A stretch of DNA of 17,643 bases from BS750m-G28 sp035527235 (GCA_035527235.1 DATLAV010000140.1:1-17643), one strand, 5' to 3'. Positions 5,930-14,542 are shown, numbered from the stretch's first letter. Numbers and translations are program-made. The notes: generated from the sequence alone by a model not told the origin.

Positions 5930-6570
5930 GGGGGTACTTCGTTGAACCTGCAAGATGCTTTCCAGAGGATAGGTGGATTTGCCGCCGCTCAATATGACAT
6001 TCAATCGATATCGACCCGGCCAAGAAGGTCTTCAGCTCGCGTCAGACTCTACGGGCGAGGAACGTAGCGGTGGTTCCATTGGAGAGCGTCTACTTTTGCC
6101 TTGAGGGGAACCTGATCATAGACGAGTTAAACCTGTCAGATGACGGGGGTAAGGCGCTAAGTTCTGGGGATTGGAGATCTGAGAGCTTCAGGGTGTGTCC
6201 ACCGTCATTCCCTTCACCTTCAGCTCGTTGAGATACCGTCCACTGAGCCGACCAAGGAGGGTCATGAGTTCGTCGTCGACGTCTCCTATCACATCGACCC
6301 TAACGTCGTGAAGGAGGAGCCAGAGGGCGTCTGGGAGTTCACCGTCAGCCCGAAGTCTAGTCAAACGGCGACTACGAGCTCGCCACTGAGGTGGGTTATC
6401 GGACTTCTGGGAGCGAGTGTATGGCGATAGAGAAGATCGTGATCGCCGGCTCTAGTAAATACAACATAGTCATCGAGAGTGAGAGGGAGCCAACATTCAT
6501 ACAGATTGATCCCTACTATCGGATACCCCAGAGGCGCATCAATAATGACTCATGGGAAGTCAGTGGGTGA
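5930..6570 (+). pseudogene. Frameshifted remnant of an unidentified plus-strand gene
   Basis: Protein-like sequence is spread over all three plus frames with at least four shifts: near 6005, 6195, 6225 and 6360. The pieces read in order as LQDAFQRIGGFAAAQYDIQS, then IDPAKKVFSSRQTLRARNVA and LESVYFCLEGNLIIDELNLS, then VIPFTFSS, then EFVVDVSYHIDPNVVKEEPE and GVWEFTVSPKS, and finally GDYELATEVGYRTSG followed by IVIESEREPTFIQIDPYYRI. A TGA at 6568 closes the last piece. No start codon or complete 5' end is visible. Alternating strands and hydrophilic turns suggest a beta-rich extracellular or membrane-attached domain, loosely like N- or C-terminal domains of M1-type peptidases, but I do not recognise the family. 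Its end overlaps the end of the convergent glycerate kinase gene by about 20 bases. Apart from the hairpin, nothing else is seen in 5812-6549. Confidence 0.6.
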
Positions 6571-7968
6571 GACTAAGCCCGAGACTAGGATAATGACGAG
6601 GTCGTTCACATTAGTGCCAGTTGGACCAGTCAGAAGGAGATCACCTAGCTCGGAGAAGAAGCCGTAGGAATCGTTGACGGCAAGGCATTGCTCGGCTCTC
6701 AGGCCCTTCGAGGCAGCCCTCCTCACGGTCATCCCATCAACGATGGCACCCGCGGCATCCGTTGGACCATCTATCCCGTCGGTCGCCAGCGAGGCGAGGA
6801 CTATGTCGAGGCCCTCCAGTAGAACGGACGCACTTAACGCAAGCTCCTGGTTTCTACCGCCCTTTCCACCTCCCGTCACGGTGACGGTGGTCTCCCCGCC
6901 TACGATTATAGCCGAGGGAAGCCTTTCGTCTCTTGGATTAGCTACCTCCTCCCGCGCGACCTCAGATAGACTTTGACCCACCTCCCTGGCCTCACCCTCC
7001 ATGGCAGTCGTCAGAATCTTTGAGTTGTAGCCGAGCTCACGAGCTTTCCTGTGAGCGTTTTCCGCCGCCAAGAGGTTATTGCCGATTACGACGTTATGAA
7101 CCCTTCTCAGGAATACCTCGTCGCCCTTCGGCGTCTCCTCAACCTCCCCCCTTACTCCCCTCTCGATCCTATCACGGACGGATACCGGCGCCTCCTCCCA
7201 CAGGTCTCGCCTCTGCAACACCTCCAAGGCCTCCTGGAATGTTGAACGGTCAGGTGACGTGGGGCCGGAAGCGATGGTATCCAATGGATCTCCCACTACA
7301 TCTGAGAGGATTAGGCTCAGGACGGCTGAGGGGGAGGCTGCCTCAGCTAGCTGCCCTCCTTTGATAGCTGAAAGGTGCTTCCTGACAGCGTTCAGCTCCC
7401 CGATCCTGGCTCCGCTCCTCAGAAGCCGGTCAGTGACCTCCTGGAGGTCCTCAAGCCTGACGCCGTCAGCTGGACTGGTCATTAGCGCCGACCCCCCTCC
7501 GGACAGGAGGACTATCACCAGATCGTCCTCCCGGGACGCCCTCAATAGGTCGAGCATGCTGCGGGTTCCCTCGACCCCCTTCTCATCGGGTAGGGGATGG
7601 CGGGCGCCATTCAATGTAATCTTCTCAAGTTTCGAGGGCCCCTCGGTTCCCTGAAGGACGTTGACATATCCTTGAGTGATCCTATCCCCTAGAACCGACT
7701 CAACGGCTTCCGCCATGGCTCCCCCGGCTTTCCCAGCGCCAACGACAAAGATGCGGGAGATCTGTCCAAAATCATAACCCTTACCTCCACATGATAAAAC
7801 GCCGTTTTCAAGGCGAAGGTTTCGCCTCACAGCCTCCGCGGGGTCAACAGCGTACAAAGCAGCGCTCAGTATTGATAGTACATCCCTTCTGAGGGCTTTG
7901 AGATGATCGGAAGCTGCGTTATTCAGGATCTGCTCAACGTTTCTGAACAAAATCGATACACCCCGCAT
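6550..7968 (-). CDS. Glycerate 2-kinase (type II, MOFRL family)
   Basis: A 472-residue enzyme of the DUF4147/MOFRL family, which phosphorylates glycerate to 2-phosphoglycerate with ATP. In archaea it acts in the semi- or non-phosphorylative Entner-Doudoroff route or in serine and glycerate use. Motifs in order: GAGKAGGAM at 77-85, LSGGGSALM at 155-163, LSDVVGDPLDTIASGPTSPD at 221-240, GGETTVTVTGGGKGGRNQE at 357-375, ATDGIDGPTDAAGA at 395-408 and TGPTGTNVNDL at 447-457. The family usually ends soon after the last motif; here there are 15 more residues. ATG 7968 is the start. The EF-2 gene ends 77 bases upstream and an AT-rich TTAATATTT offers its own promoter. Its stop overlaps the plus-strand pseudogene. 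Confidence 0.93.
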   Translation of the reverse strand: MRGVSILFRNVEQILNNAASDHLKALRRDVLSILSAALYAVDPAEAVRRNLRLENGVLSCGGKGYDFGQISRIFVVGAGKAGGAMAEAVESVLGDRITQGYVNVLQGTEGPSKLEKITLNGARHPLPDEKGVEGTRSMLDLLRASREDDLVIVLLSGGGSALMTSPADGVRLEDLQEVTDRLLRSGARIGELNAVRKHLSAIKGGQLAEAASPSAVLSLILSDVVGDPLDTIASGPTSPDRSTFQEALEVLQRRDLWEEAPVSVRDRIERGVRGEVEETPKGDEVFLRRVHNVVIGNNLLAAENAHRKARELGYNSKILTTAMEGEAREVGQSLSEVAREEVANPRDERLPSAIIVGGETTVTVTGGGKGGRNQELALSASVLLEGLDIVLASLATDGIDGPTDAAGAIVDGMTVRRAASKGLRAEQCLAVNDSYGFFSELGDLLLTGPTGTNVNDLVIILVSGLVSPTDFP

Positions 7969-8045
7969 GGGAACCTAGATATTACTAGTCTAAGAGAAGA
8001 AAAATATTCGGAGAGAAATATTAAGTCAGAAAGGTTGAGGGGAGT

Positions 8046-10253
8046 TTACTCCCTGACGATGTACCTGCTTGCTGACGGTGGAGTCGGATCGAGGCCCTTC
8101 CTCGTCCTGACTTTCTGAACCGTTTCTTGCAGCAGGCTCGGTGGCACCGGAGCCCAGTGATCGAAGGTGCTCTGCCAGAAGGCTGAGCCCGAGGTCGCAG
8201 CCCTCATCTCCTGGGATAGGCCTAGAGTCTCCGAGACCGGTAGCATACCGGTCACCGTGACGGCTGGCCCCTGCTGCTCAACGTTGTGGATGCTTCCCCT
8301 CTTTCTGCTGAGCAGCCCCGTTACGCTACCGAGCTCCTCCGGGGGAATACGGACCTGTATCTTGTATATGGGCTCCAGCAATGTAGGGTCAGCCGATAGC
8401 AGTCCGGCGTAGATGGCGCCTCTGGCTACTGGCATCATCTGGGCAGGACCTCGGTGAACTGGATCCTCGTGGAGTTGGGCGTCAGTCATCTCAACATGTA
8501 CACCCCTCACGGCCTCGCCCGCGAATGGTCCGGACTCGAGAGCCCAGTGGAAACCGCCTGCAATGTGCTCCCGGACTTCACGGAGGTTCTGGATGCCCGA
8601 CGTGATGTCAGTCAAGATGTTTGCGTGAATGTCAACGGCTACGATGGTCCTTGACTCTCTCGTGGACCAGCCCGCCTTCTCGTGGAGTACTTCCTCCCTC
8701 TGACGCCGTGAGCTTATCTCGCTCAGCTCACCGTTCCTGATGAGCTCGATGATCGTCGGGTCGAGGGGCCTTACGTTGAACCAGCACCTGTTGTGCTTGT
8801 TCGGGCTCTTGCCCATGAACGGCCCAGCCTCCATCTGGATGGTCTCCCTGTACACGACCGTCGGTTCTGTAGCAGTCACGTCAAGCCTGTGATCTCTCTG
8901 GAGGTCCTTCAACGCGATCTCTAGGTGGAGCTCCCCCATCCCTGCGAGGAGGTACTCACCAGTCTCCTGATTTATTGTCGCAACCAGGTTTGGGTCCTGT
9001 ATTGAGAGCTTCTGGAGGGCGTCGATGAGCCTTGGCAGGTCTGTGGGGCGCTTGGGCTCGACGGCTATCGTCAGAACGGGATCTGAGATGTATTTGATGG
9101 TCTCGAAGCCGATGATGTTCTCGTGATGTTCGACGCTGATGATGGTCTCGCCGGCTCGCGCCTGCTCGAGGCCGAGGAGGGCCACGAGGTTCCCGGAGGG
9201 GATCTCGTCTACGATCTCCCTGTACTGGCCCATGTAGATGCTGACCTGCTGTATCTTGTAGTCCTTGTTAGCCATTAGCAGGTAGACGTCTCGACCCTTC
9301 CTGAGGGTGCCTGAGAAGATGCGACCCGTGCTCACCACCCCTGCCTGGGGGTCTATGATTACGTTGGTGATGCATATTACCAAGGGGCCGTCGTCGTCGA
9401 GGTTGATCATCGCCTTCCCAACTTCGTTGTCCAGGTCTCCCTGCCAGATCTTGGGGAGCCTGAAGGGTTGAGCCTTAGTGGGGGGGTCGATGTGGTGGAC
9501 CGCCATTTGCAATATGGCGTCGCTGAGGGGCAGCATCTCCTGAAGCTTCTCAAGCTCGCCGTTCTTGTAGAAATCGACGATGTTAGCGAAGCTCAGCCCC
9601 TTCTTCGCGAGCATGGGCAGGGTGAAACCCCACCTGTCAAGGGCGGAGCCGAAGGCGACGGTACCGTCCGCCGCGTTCACCCTCCACTCGTTCCGCACTT
9701 CGTCGGAGCCGTAAGTCTGAACGATGGTGTTGAACTGGCCTATTACTCTGATGAGCTTTTCTTGGACGGCGTTCGCGTCCATCTTTAGCTCCTTGATGAG
9801 GCGGTCGAACTTGTTGATGTACATGACCGGCTTGACCCGCTCTTCCAGGGCGACCCTGAGGCGGATCTCGGTCATGATCTGGAACTCCTCGACGGCGTCG
9901 ACCAGCAGAACGCATCCGTCCAGCGCCCTGAGGGCCCGGGTCACCTTCCCCGAGAAGTCGACGTGCCCAGGGGTGTCGATGAGGTTGATGACGTAAGGCT
10001 CACCCTCCTCCTCGTATAGGAGGCTGATGTTGGCCGTCTTGATGGTGATGCCTCTCCTCTGCTCCTCCTCGAGGTAGTCGAGGGCCCGGGTGTCCCCGGC
10101 CCGTTCGGGCGCCATCATACCCGCCATGGCGAGGAGACTGTCGCTCATAGTCGTCTTACCGTGGTCGATGTGCGCAATGATACCGATGTTCCTGATGTGC
10201 TCCTTGTCGTGCATCAGCTTCTCGATTTCCTTAGTCTGCTTGAACCTGGGCAT
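8046..10253 (-). CDS. fusA: Translation elongation factor EF-2
   Basis: A 735-residue archaeal EF-2, the GTPase that drives ribosomal translocation. GTP-binding motifs are AHIDHGKTT at 27-35, RRGITI in switch I, DTPGH at 93-97 and NKFD at 147-150. Domain IV carries the diphthamide loop LHEDPVHRGPAQ with His600 as the expected modified residue, so the diphthamide target is kept. The segment after G3 reads VEEFQIMTEI rather than the common EGVMxQTET, and the C-terminus is SASRYIVRE instead of the usual acidic or lysine-rich end; both are local divergences. ATG 10253 has GGTTGAT five bases upstream and a TTTAAA TATA box 50 bases upstream. Ends at TAA. Confidence 0.97.
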   Translation of the reverse strand: MPRFKQTKEIEKLMHDKEHIRNIGIIAHIDHGKTTMSDSLLAMAGMMAPERAGDTRALDYLEEEQRRGITIKTANISLLYEEEGEPYVINLIDTPGHVDFSGKVTRALRALDGCVLLVDAVEEFQIMTEIRLRVALEERVKPVMYINKFDRLIKELKMDANAVQEKLIRVIGQFNTIVQTYGSDEVRNEWRVNAADGTVAFGSALDRWGFTLPMLAKKGLSFANIVDFYKNGELEKLQEMLPLSDAILQMAVHHIDPPTKAQPFRLPKIWQGDLDNEVGKAMINLDDDGPLVICITNVIIDPQAGVVSTGRIFSGTLRKGRDVYLLMANKDYKIQQVSIYMGQYREIVDEIPSGNLVALLGLEQARAGETIISVEHHENIIGFETIKYISDPVLTIAVEPKRPTDLPRLIDALQKLSIQDPNLVATINQETGEYLLAGMGELHLEIALKDLQRDHRLDVTATEPTVVYRETIQMEAGPFMGKSPNKHNRCWFNVRPLDPTIIELIRNGELSEISSRRQREEVLHEKAGWSTRESRTIVAVDIHANILTDITSGIQNLREVREHIAGGFHWALESGPFAGEAVRGVHVEMTDAQLHEDPVHRGPAQMMPVARGAIYAGLLSADPTLLEPIYKIQVRIPPEELGSVTGLLSRKRGSIHNVEQQGPAVTVTGMLPVSETLGLSQEMRAATSGSAFWQSTFDHWAPVPPSLLQETVQKVRTRKGLDPTPPSASRYIVRE

Positions 10254-10298
10254 GTTAAATCAACCTTTTTGATTACTCTATGTACACAAATTGGGCGT

Positions 10299-10308
10299 CT
10301 TTTAAATC
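10299..10308 (-). promoter_or_regulatory. TATA box of the EF-2 gene
   Basis: Minus-strand GATTTAAAAG with TTTAAA at 10301-10306 is about 50 bases before the EF-2 ATG. The predicted leader of roughly 24 bases contains the ribosome binding site at 10259-10265. It lies in the 170-base divergent region shared with the metallophosphoesterase. Confidence 0.6.
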
Positions 10309-10389
10309 TATTTGTAGTATGTCAATAAGTTTCGAAGAATTGGAGTACTTTATCAACGCACAAATAAGTTCACCCAAATTTAATTTACG

Positions 10390-10398
10390 TATATTAAA
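10390..10398 (+). promoter_or_regulatory. TATA box of the metallophosphoesterase gene
   Basis: TATATTAAA, about 26-34 bases before the ATG at 10424, predicts a leaderless or nearly leaderless transcript. It supports 10424 as the original start, even though that ATG is now out of frame with the body of the gene. Confidence 0.45.
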
Positions 10399-10423
10399 CT
10401 ACGAATACTCATAGTAGTTCGAT

Positions 10424-12405
10424 ATGACGACTCGGGGCTTGTCTTCAGGTACGCCATTATCTCTGACACCCACATCCGTCCAGCAGGAGAGAGTAGCAGC
10501 CCCTGGAAGACAAACCTACTGACGAACGACAGAGCCCGATGGGTGGCCCACACAATCAACGCTCACAGTCCAGACTTCGTCATCCACCTGGGAGATATAG
10601 TCCACCCCGTGCCCCACCTGCCGACATACGGCTCAGCCTCCAAAGTAGCCCGAGAGATAATGGGCTGCCTAGAATCCCCCTCTTACCTCGTCCCCGGTAA
10701 CCACGACGTTGGAGACAAGAACAACCCCACCGTCCCCTCCTACATAATCAACGACGAGTACATAGAAAACTTCCACAGACACTACGGGCCAACATATTAT
10801 AGCTTCGACCACTCCGACGTCCACTTCGTCGTAGTCAACAGCCTCGTCCTCAACTCCGGACTCAGCGAAGAGGCCGAGCAGAGGGACTGGCTGGAAGCCG
10901 ACTTGAACGAGCACAGGGGAAACAGGATCCACGTCTTCAGCCACTACCCGCCATACCTCCACACCCCGGAAGAGCCCAGCAACTACGACAACCTAGACCA
11001 GCCGGCCAGGAGTTAGCTCCTGGACCTCATCGAGGAGCACAAGGCGGAGGCCTTCTTCGCCGGCCACGTGCACTAGTTCTTCTACAAGAGGCACGGGGAG
11101 ACGGACATCTACAACCTCCTCTCCACGTGCAACCTCAGACAGGACTTCGCGAACCTGTTCAGAGTCGAGGCCCTAGAGGAGTACGGCAGGAACGACGCGG
11201 CTAAGCTCGGATACTGCATCGTAGACATCTACGAGAACGGCCACGTGGCACGCATCCACAGGTCCTACGGCCGCACCCTCAAGGAGGGGGAAGCCCTCCA
11301 ACAGGAGACAAAGATCCAGACCCAACACCCCTCCGAAGGCTTCCCCTCCCCCCTCGGGGTTCAGCTCAGGTACCCATTAGCGGAGGTCACCGAGCTCCCG
11401 TACATGGGACCCGTCGACGAGTTCGTCAGGAAGAAGGCCCGGAACGATTACACCGTCCTAGCGCTCTGGGAGTCGGGTATCAGGACAGTCAGGCTGCCCC
11501 TCGCCGACCTCACCGACGAGACCACCCTAAGTCACCTCAAAGAGCTCCACAGGATGGGGAGCAGATACGGCTTCTTCACCGTCAACACCCCGAATCCAGA
11601 CATAATCGCCGAACATAGCCACCTAATCGACTTCCTCGAGGTGATCCTGCCCTGGGAGACAGTCCACGACACCCTCCCCGACGCATCTAAACTACGCGAA
11701 ACCCTGAACCTCCCCGTCTACGTCGCCAACATAGAGAGCAGTGTCCACAGGGAGCGCACAGGCACCAAGTTCAGCCACTACATGAGCCACGGATTCCACA
11801 TCGACGACACCTCCAAGCTCGAGGCCATCCTCCCCCAGCGAGGCTCCGTCGACGGATTCGTCTTCGAGGTCGGCCAACACGACCAACCCCTCCCCACGAT
11901 AAAACGCATCAGCGACTACGCCAAAGGAGAAGATTTCAAAGCCCTGGTCAACATCAAGCTCGCCCCCGAGGACCCAGCCGACTACCCCCAAGACCACAAC
12001 CACACCGCCAACAGGGCAGCCGAGGCCGCCATAGCCAGCTACGCCCACCCCGACGTCAGGGTCCTCCTGGACACATTCATGGACCACGACAGGGGATACT
12101 TCCCCCGGGCCGGCCTCTACGACAGGCGCCTCAACCCCAGGCGGGCCGCCCATGTTCTACGCCACCTCAACGCCGCCATCAACGCCCACGGCACAGACAT
12201 CACCACACCCACACGGAAGACCAATGACGGCTGGACCACCATCACATTCAACTCACACCAGGCAGCCTACAGCCTACGCCTACCCCACGCCACCGACGCC
12301 CCGACCCCCCAGACGGAGCCCATGACCATAGACCTCACCACAGGCAACGTGAACCCGAGGAGACTCCCCGAGGGCCCCCAGCACCTCACCGTCAAGTCCT
12401 CATAA
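10424..12405 (+). pseudogene. Calcineurin-like metallophosphoesterase with a frameshift and two in-frame TAG codons
   Basis: One continuous reading frame encodes a calcineurin-type metallophosphoesterase and a long C-terminal domain. Motifs in order: ISDTHIRP (DxH), LGDIVHP (GD), PGNHDVGD (GNHD), FSHYPPYLH (catalytic His) and AGHVH (GHxH). These cover the full dinuclear metal site. Three lesions are seen. ATG 10424 is out of frame by one base, and adding one G to the GGGG run at 10434-10437 restores MTTRGLVFRYAIISDTH. TAG at 11014-11016 falls in ARS-TAG-LLDLIEEH. TAG at 11074-11076 falls directly after GHVH, before FFYKRHGETD. After that the frame is open for 442 codons to TAA at 12403. Standard gene finding would give two pieces, from GTG 10543 to 11016 and from GTG 11245 to 12405. 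The C-terminal region is not a domain I can name with confidence. The coding strand is very C-rich and T-poor, unlike its neighbours. Confidence 0.7.
11014..11076 (+). other. Pair of in-frame TAG codons, 20 codons apart
   Basis: TAG codons at 11014-11016 and 11074-11076 interrupt the metallophosphoesterase frame; the 19 codons between them read LLDLIEEHKAEAFFAGHVH, which is conserved-looking active-site sequence. From memory of related proteins the first position is commonly Trp (one base from TAG). The second follows the GHxH metal ligands and is variable. Confidence 0.7.
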
Positions 12406-12575
12406 ACCCGCATTCACAGGGACAAATGAACCCGCCAAACCAGAACTAAACCCATTCACACTTAAGAAGAACGCAAAACCCTTCTGAACGGTAACTGATA
12501 AAAAAAATGCTTCTCATATGCTACCGCTCACTCGGCAAACCCCGGGAACCCTTATGACCACCAACGAACGCGAAG

Positions 12576-13166
12576 CTATTCCGCGTTAGCGTGCCTCCGC
12601 TTCAAATCGATCTCATGGATCCCCAACCTCTGCATCAGATCCGCTATCACCGAATCCAGGAACACCATCACCGACAGCTCGAACATCGTCCCCAACGGAG
12701 CGTTGTCATACTCACCCTCGATCGCCCTCTTCTCATAGTCAAAGTCCTGATCGATCTTGGTCCGCCCCTTCACCACCACCACATCGTCCGCGAGCTCCCC
12801 AAGGGGAGAATCAGGATGCGACGTCACCGCCACCACCTTGCTCCCCACGCTCCTCGCCACACGAGCCTGAGCCACGACGGTGATCGTCGTCCCAGACCCC
12901 GAGATCACGATGACCAGATCCTCAGGAGACAACGACGGGGTAATCGTCTCACCGCTCACGTATACATTGAAGCCAAGATGCATCAGCCGTAGCGCAAAGG
13001 CCCTCCCGACAAAACCACTCCTCCCAGTCCCGAGAAGAAGGATCTTATGGCTCTTCGCCTCCAATATGGAGGCGATCATGCCCTCGATCTCACCCTCCTC
13101 AACGGACTGGATGACACCACCAATCCCCGAAAGAACCCACTTGGAGACCTCTTTAACGAAGCTCAT
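12576..13166 (-). CDS. hxlB: 6-phospho-3-hexuloisomerase (SIS domain)
   Basis: A 196-residue SIS-domain isomerase that interconverts 3-hexulose 6-phosphate and fructose 6-phosphate. In archaea lacking the classical pentose phosphate pathway, this step with hexulose-6-phosphate synthase makes ribulose 5-phosphate. Family motifs: LLGTGRSGFVGRAFALRLMH at about 44-63, SGETITP, ISGSGTTITVVAQA, VVAVTSHPDSPLGELAD, KGRTKIDQDFDYEKR, APLGTMFELS and the closing LKRRHANAE, all highly typical. Length matches known PHI enzymes. The ATG at 13166 is favoured; an in-frame GTG at 13175 would add three residues. An AT-rich GTAAAATAAC about 30 bases upstream may be the promoter. No hexulose-6-phosphate synthase is in the window. 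It ends at TAG. Confidence 0.92.
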   Translation of the reverse strand: MSFVKEVSKWVLSGIGGVIQSVEEGEIEGMIASILEAKSHKILLLGTGRSGFVGRAFALRLMHLGFNVYVSGETITPSLSPEDLVIVISGSGTTITVVAQARVARSVGSKVVAVTSHPDSPLGELADDVVVVKGRTKIDQDFDYEKRAIEGEYDNAPLGTMFELSVMVFLDSVIADLMQRLGIHEIDLKRRHANAE

Positions 13167-13394
13167 GGATGTCACATATGTTACGGATCCGTTATTTTAC
13201 TATTTCCCATGGAATAGAGTGCAGAATCGCTTCCTATTACAAGAAGAATGTATGTATGGTATTTATTTCAGTGGCAAAACATATATAAAGTACATATGGA
13301 CGATGCATTGATCGACTCTCGTGTAGCAAAAAAAGCGGCGAGAAAAACCCTTCTTATCAAACAAACGAAGAAAAAATGGATAAATGTCCAGTTC

Positions 13395-14444
13395 TTATAG
13401 TTTCTCAATAACCATTTTACATATGTCATTGTCGCTCTTCAAGACGTGGTCGATGGCGATCTCCGCGATTGCCGCACTGTGCTCAGCAACAATCTTGATG
13501 TCCCAAGCAATCTGACCCACTGATGCGGCCACGTCAGGGCTGCTACCATACCGGAACTTCTTCAGGAGATTGTTCTCCTCGGTCTCAACTGTCTCGTACA
13601 GGTCGACCGCGTCACTGGCAACTATCAGGTTCATGTCCATACTGCTCTTCACGGCTTTGTCGAACATAGTGAACGCAATCATGCCGATCTGAGCGAGCCA
13701 TTCTATTAGTTCTCTGTCGGACTCCTGCTTGGTGTTCTCCAGTTCCAGGATCACGTTTGCGATGCTATTGATCCGGTCACCGATCATCTCAAGATACCAA
13801 GCTATCAAGCTATACTGGACAATATCCATGGGATCATCGATACCAATGCTATCGGAGACACGGCGAGACTGCTGAGCTGAAGACAGAAGCCGCGCCATAA
13901 GCCAATATATGGTGTCAGCTTCCACCTCTCGCGTTATCGCATCTTTAGCCAGCTCGAGGTCCCCGTCTAGAATACTGTCCAAGACTTCCTTGAACATAAT
14001 GGATGTGATAACGTAGAGTCGTTTCATAACCGTTTTGAGGGGGAAGCTAGCTGGATCGATTGAGCACTGGAGAAGCAGATGTCGGTCCGACTCCTCAATA
14101 ATCCCGATTCCTAGGAGTCTCTGAGTCACTCTCCTAATACTCTCTATATGCTCACGCATCAGCCTCCTTTCAGACTCGACCTTGATAATGTTACGCCCTA
14201 ATACGTAGTTACCTACGATCACTCTTTCAAGGACTTTTGTATTGTCACACTTGTCTACGTTTACGACATAAATTTTTGAGTCTTCAGCTTTCCCAGGCTC
14301 AGCCGTCATCCTTAGGGCGCCATCACTCTCCTCGGAGAGGAAGACGAGGTCACCTTTTTTGATCCCCATCTTCTTAGCCCAGTGCATAGGTATTGAGACG
14401 GAGAGTGTTGAGTATCCGACTTTCTGCACTTTACGAGGTTCCAT
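13395..14444 (-). CDS. AbrB-like DNA-binding / PhoU domain regulator
   Basis: A 349-residue protein with an N-terminal AbrB/SpoVT swapped-hairpin domain (RKVQKVGYSTLSVSIPMHW, then AKKMGIKKGDLVFLSEE, residues about 4-47) and a helical PhoU-type region over the rest (about 110-345). This archaeal fusion is usually annotated as a phosphate uptake regulator; what it controls here is not shown. ATG 14444 is chosen because GGTGAT lies four bases upstream and the AbrB domain begins right after it; the frame stays open to 14486. A TTTAATAATT element at 14493-14502 is the likely TATA box, and a perfect palindrome covers the predicted start site, suggesting autoregulation. It lies 89 bases downstream of ecfT. 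Ends at TAA. Confidence 0.85.
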   Translation of the reverse strand: MEPRKVQKVGYSTLSVSIPMHWAKKMGIKKGDLVFLSEESDGALRMTAEPGKAEDSKIYVVNVDKCDNTKVLERVIVGNYVLGRNIIKVESERRLMREHIESIRRVTQRLLGIGIIEESDRHLLLQCSIDPASFPLKTVMKRLYVITSIMFKEVLDSILDGDLELAKDAITREVEADTIYWLMARLLSSAQQSRRVSDSIGIDDPMDIVQYSLIAWYLEMIGDRINSIANVILELENTKQESDRELIEWLAQIGMIAFTMFDKAVKSSMDMNLIVASDAVDLYETVETEENNLLKKFRYGSSPDVAASVGQIAWDIKIVAEHSAAIAEIAIDHVLKSDNDICKMVIEKL

Positions 14445-14460
14445 TATATCACCGTTACAT

Positions 14461-14475
14461 GTATATACTATATAC
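14461..14475. promoter_or_regulatory. Perfect 15-bp palindrome at the AbrB-PhoU gene start site
   Basis: GTATATA-C-TATATAC is a perfect palindrome with 7-bp arms. It covers the start site predicted from the TATA-like element at 14493-14502 and lies 17 bases before the start codon. This is a good position for a repressor. AT-rich palindromes also arise by chance. Confidence 0.35.
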
Positions 14476-14492
14476 CACCATATCAAAATAGT

Positions 14493-14502
14493 AATTATTA
14501 AA
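14493..14502 (-). promoter_or_regulatory. Probable TATA box of the AbrB-PhoU gene
   Basis: Minus-strand TTTAATAATT, about 50 bases before ATG 14444. A start site near 14472 would leave a leader of about 28 bases that includes the GGTGAT site. Confidence 0.4.
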
Positions 14503-14526
14503 GTATTTCCCCAGCAATCAAAACAT

Positions 14527-14542
14527 ATTCTATTTATAGAAT
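14527..14542. repeat. Perfect 7-bp inverted repeat over the ecfT stop codon
   Basis: ATTCTAT-TT-ATAGAAT spans the TAA of ecfT. On the minus strand its centre reads CTATAAATAG, which is also an excellent TATA box and could drive the downstream AbrB-PhoU gene with a longer leader. Confidence 0.4.

Noticed and set aside
11692..12153. 153-residue minus-strand frame opposite the metallophosphoesterase C-terminal domain
   Set aside because: It is open only because the T-poor plus strand gives few stops on the opposite strand; it is valine and glycine rich without any motif.
13296..13400. Possible 34-residue lysine-rich peptide (MDDALIDSRV start) just after a strong TATATAAAG on the plus strand
   Set aside because: The TATA box is only about 7 bases before the ATG, so the transcript would start inside the frame. 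The composition follows an A-rich tract and the frame overlaps the end of the AbrB-PhoU gene. The same AT-rich palindromic element may instead serve hxlB on the minus strand.
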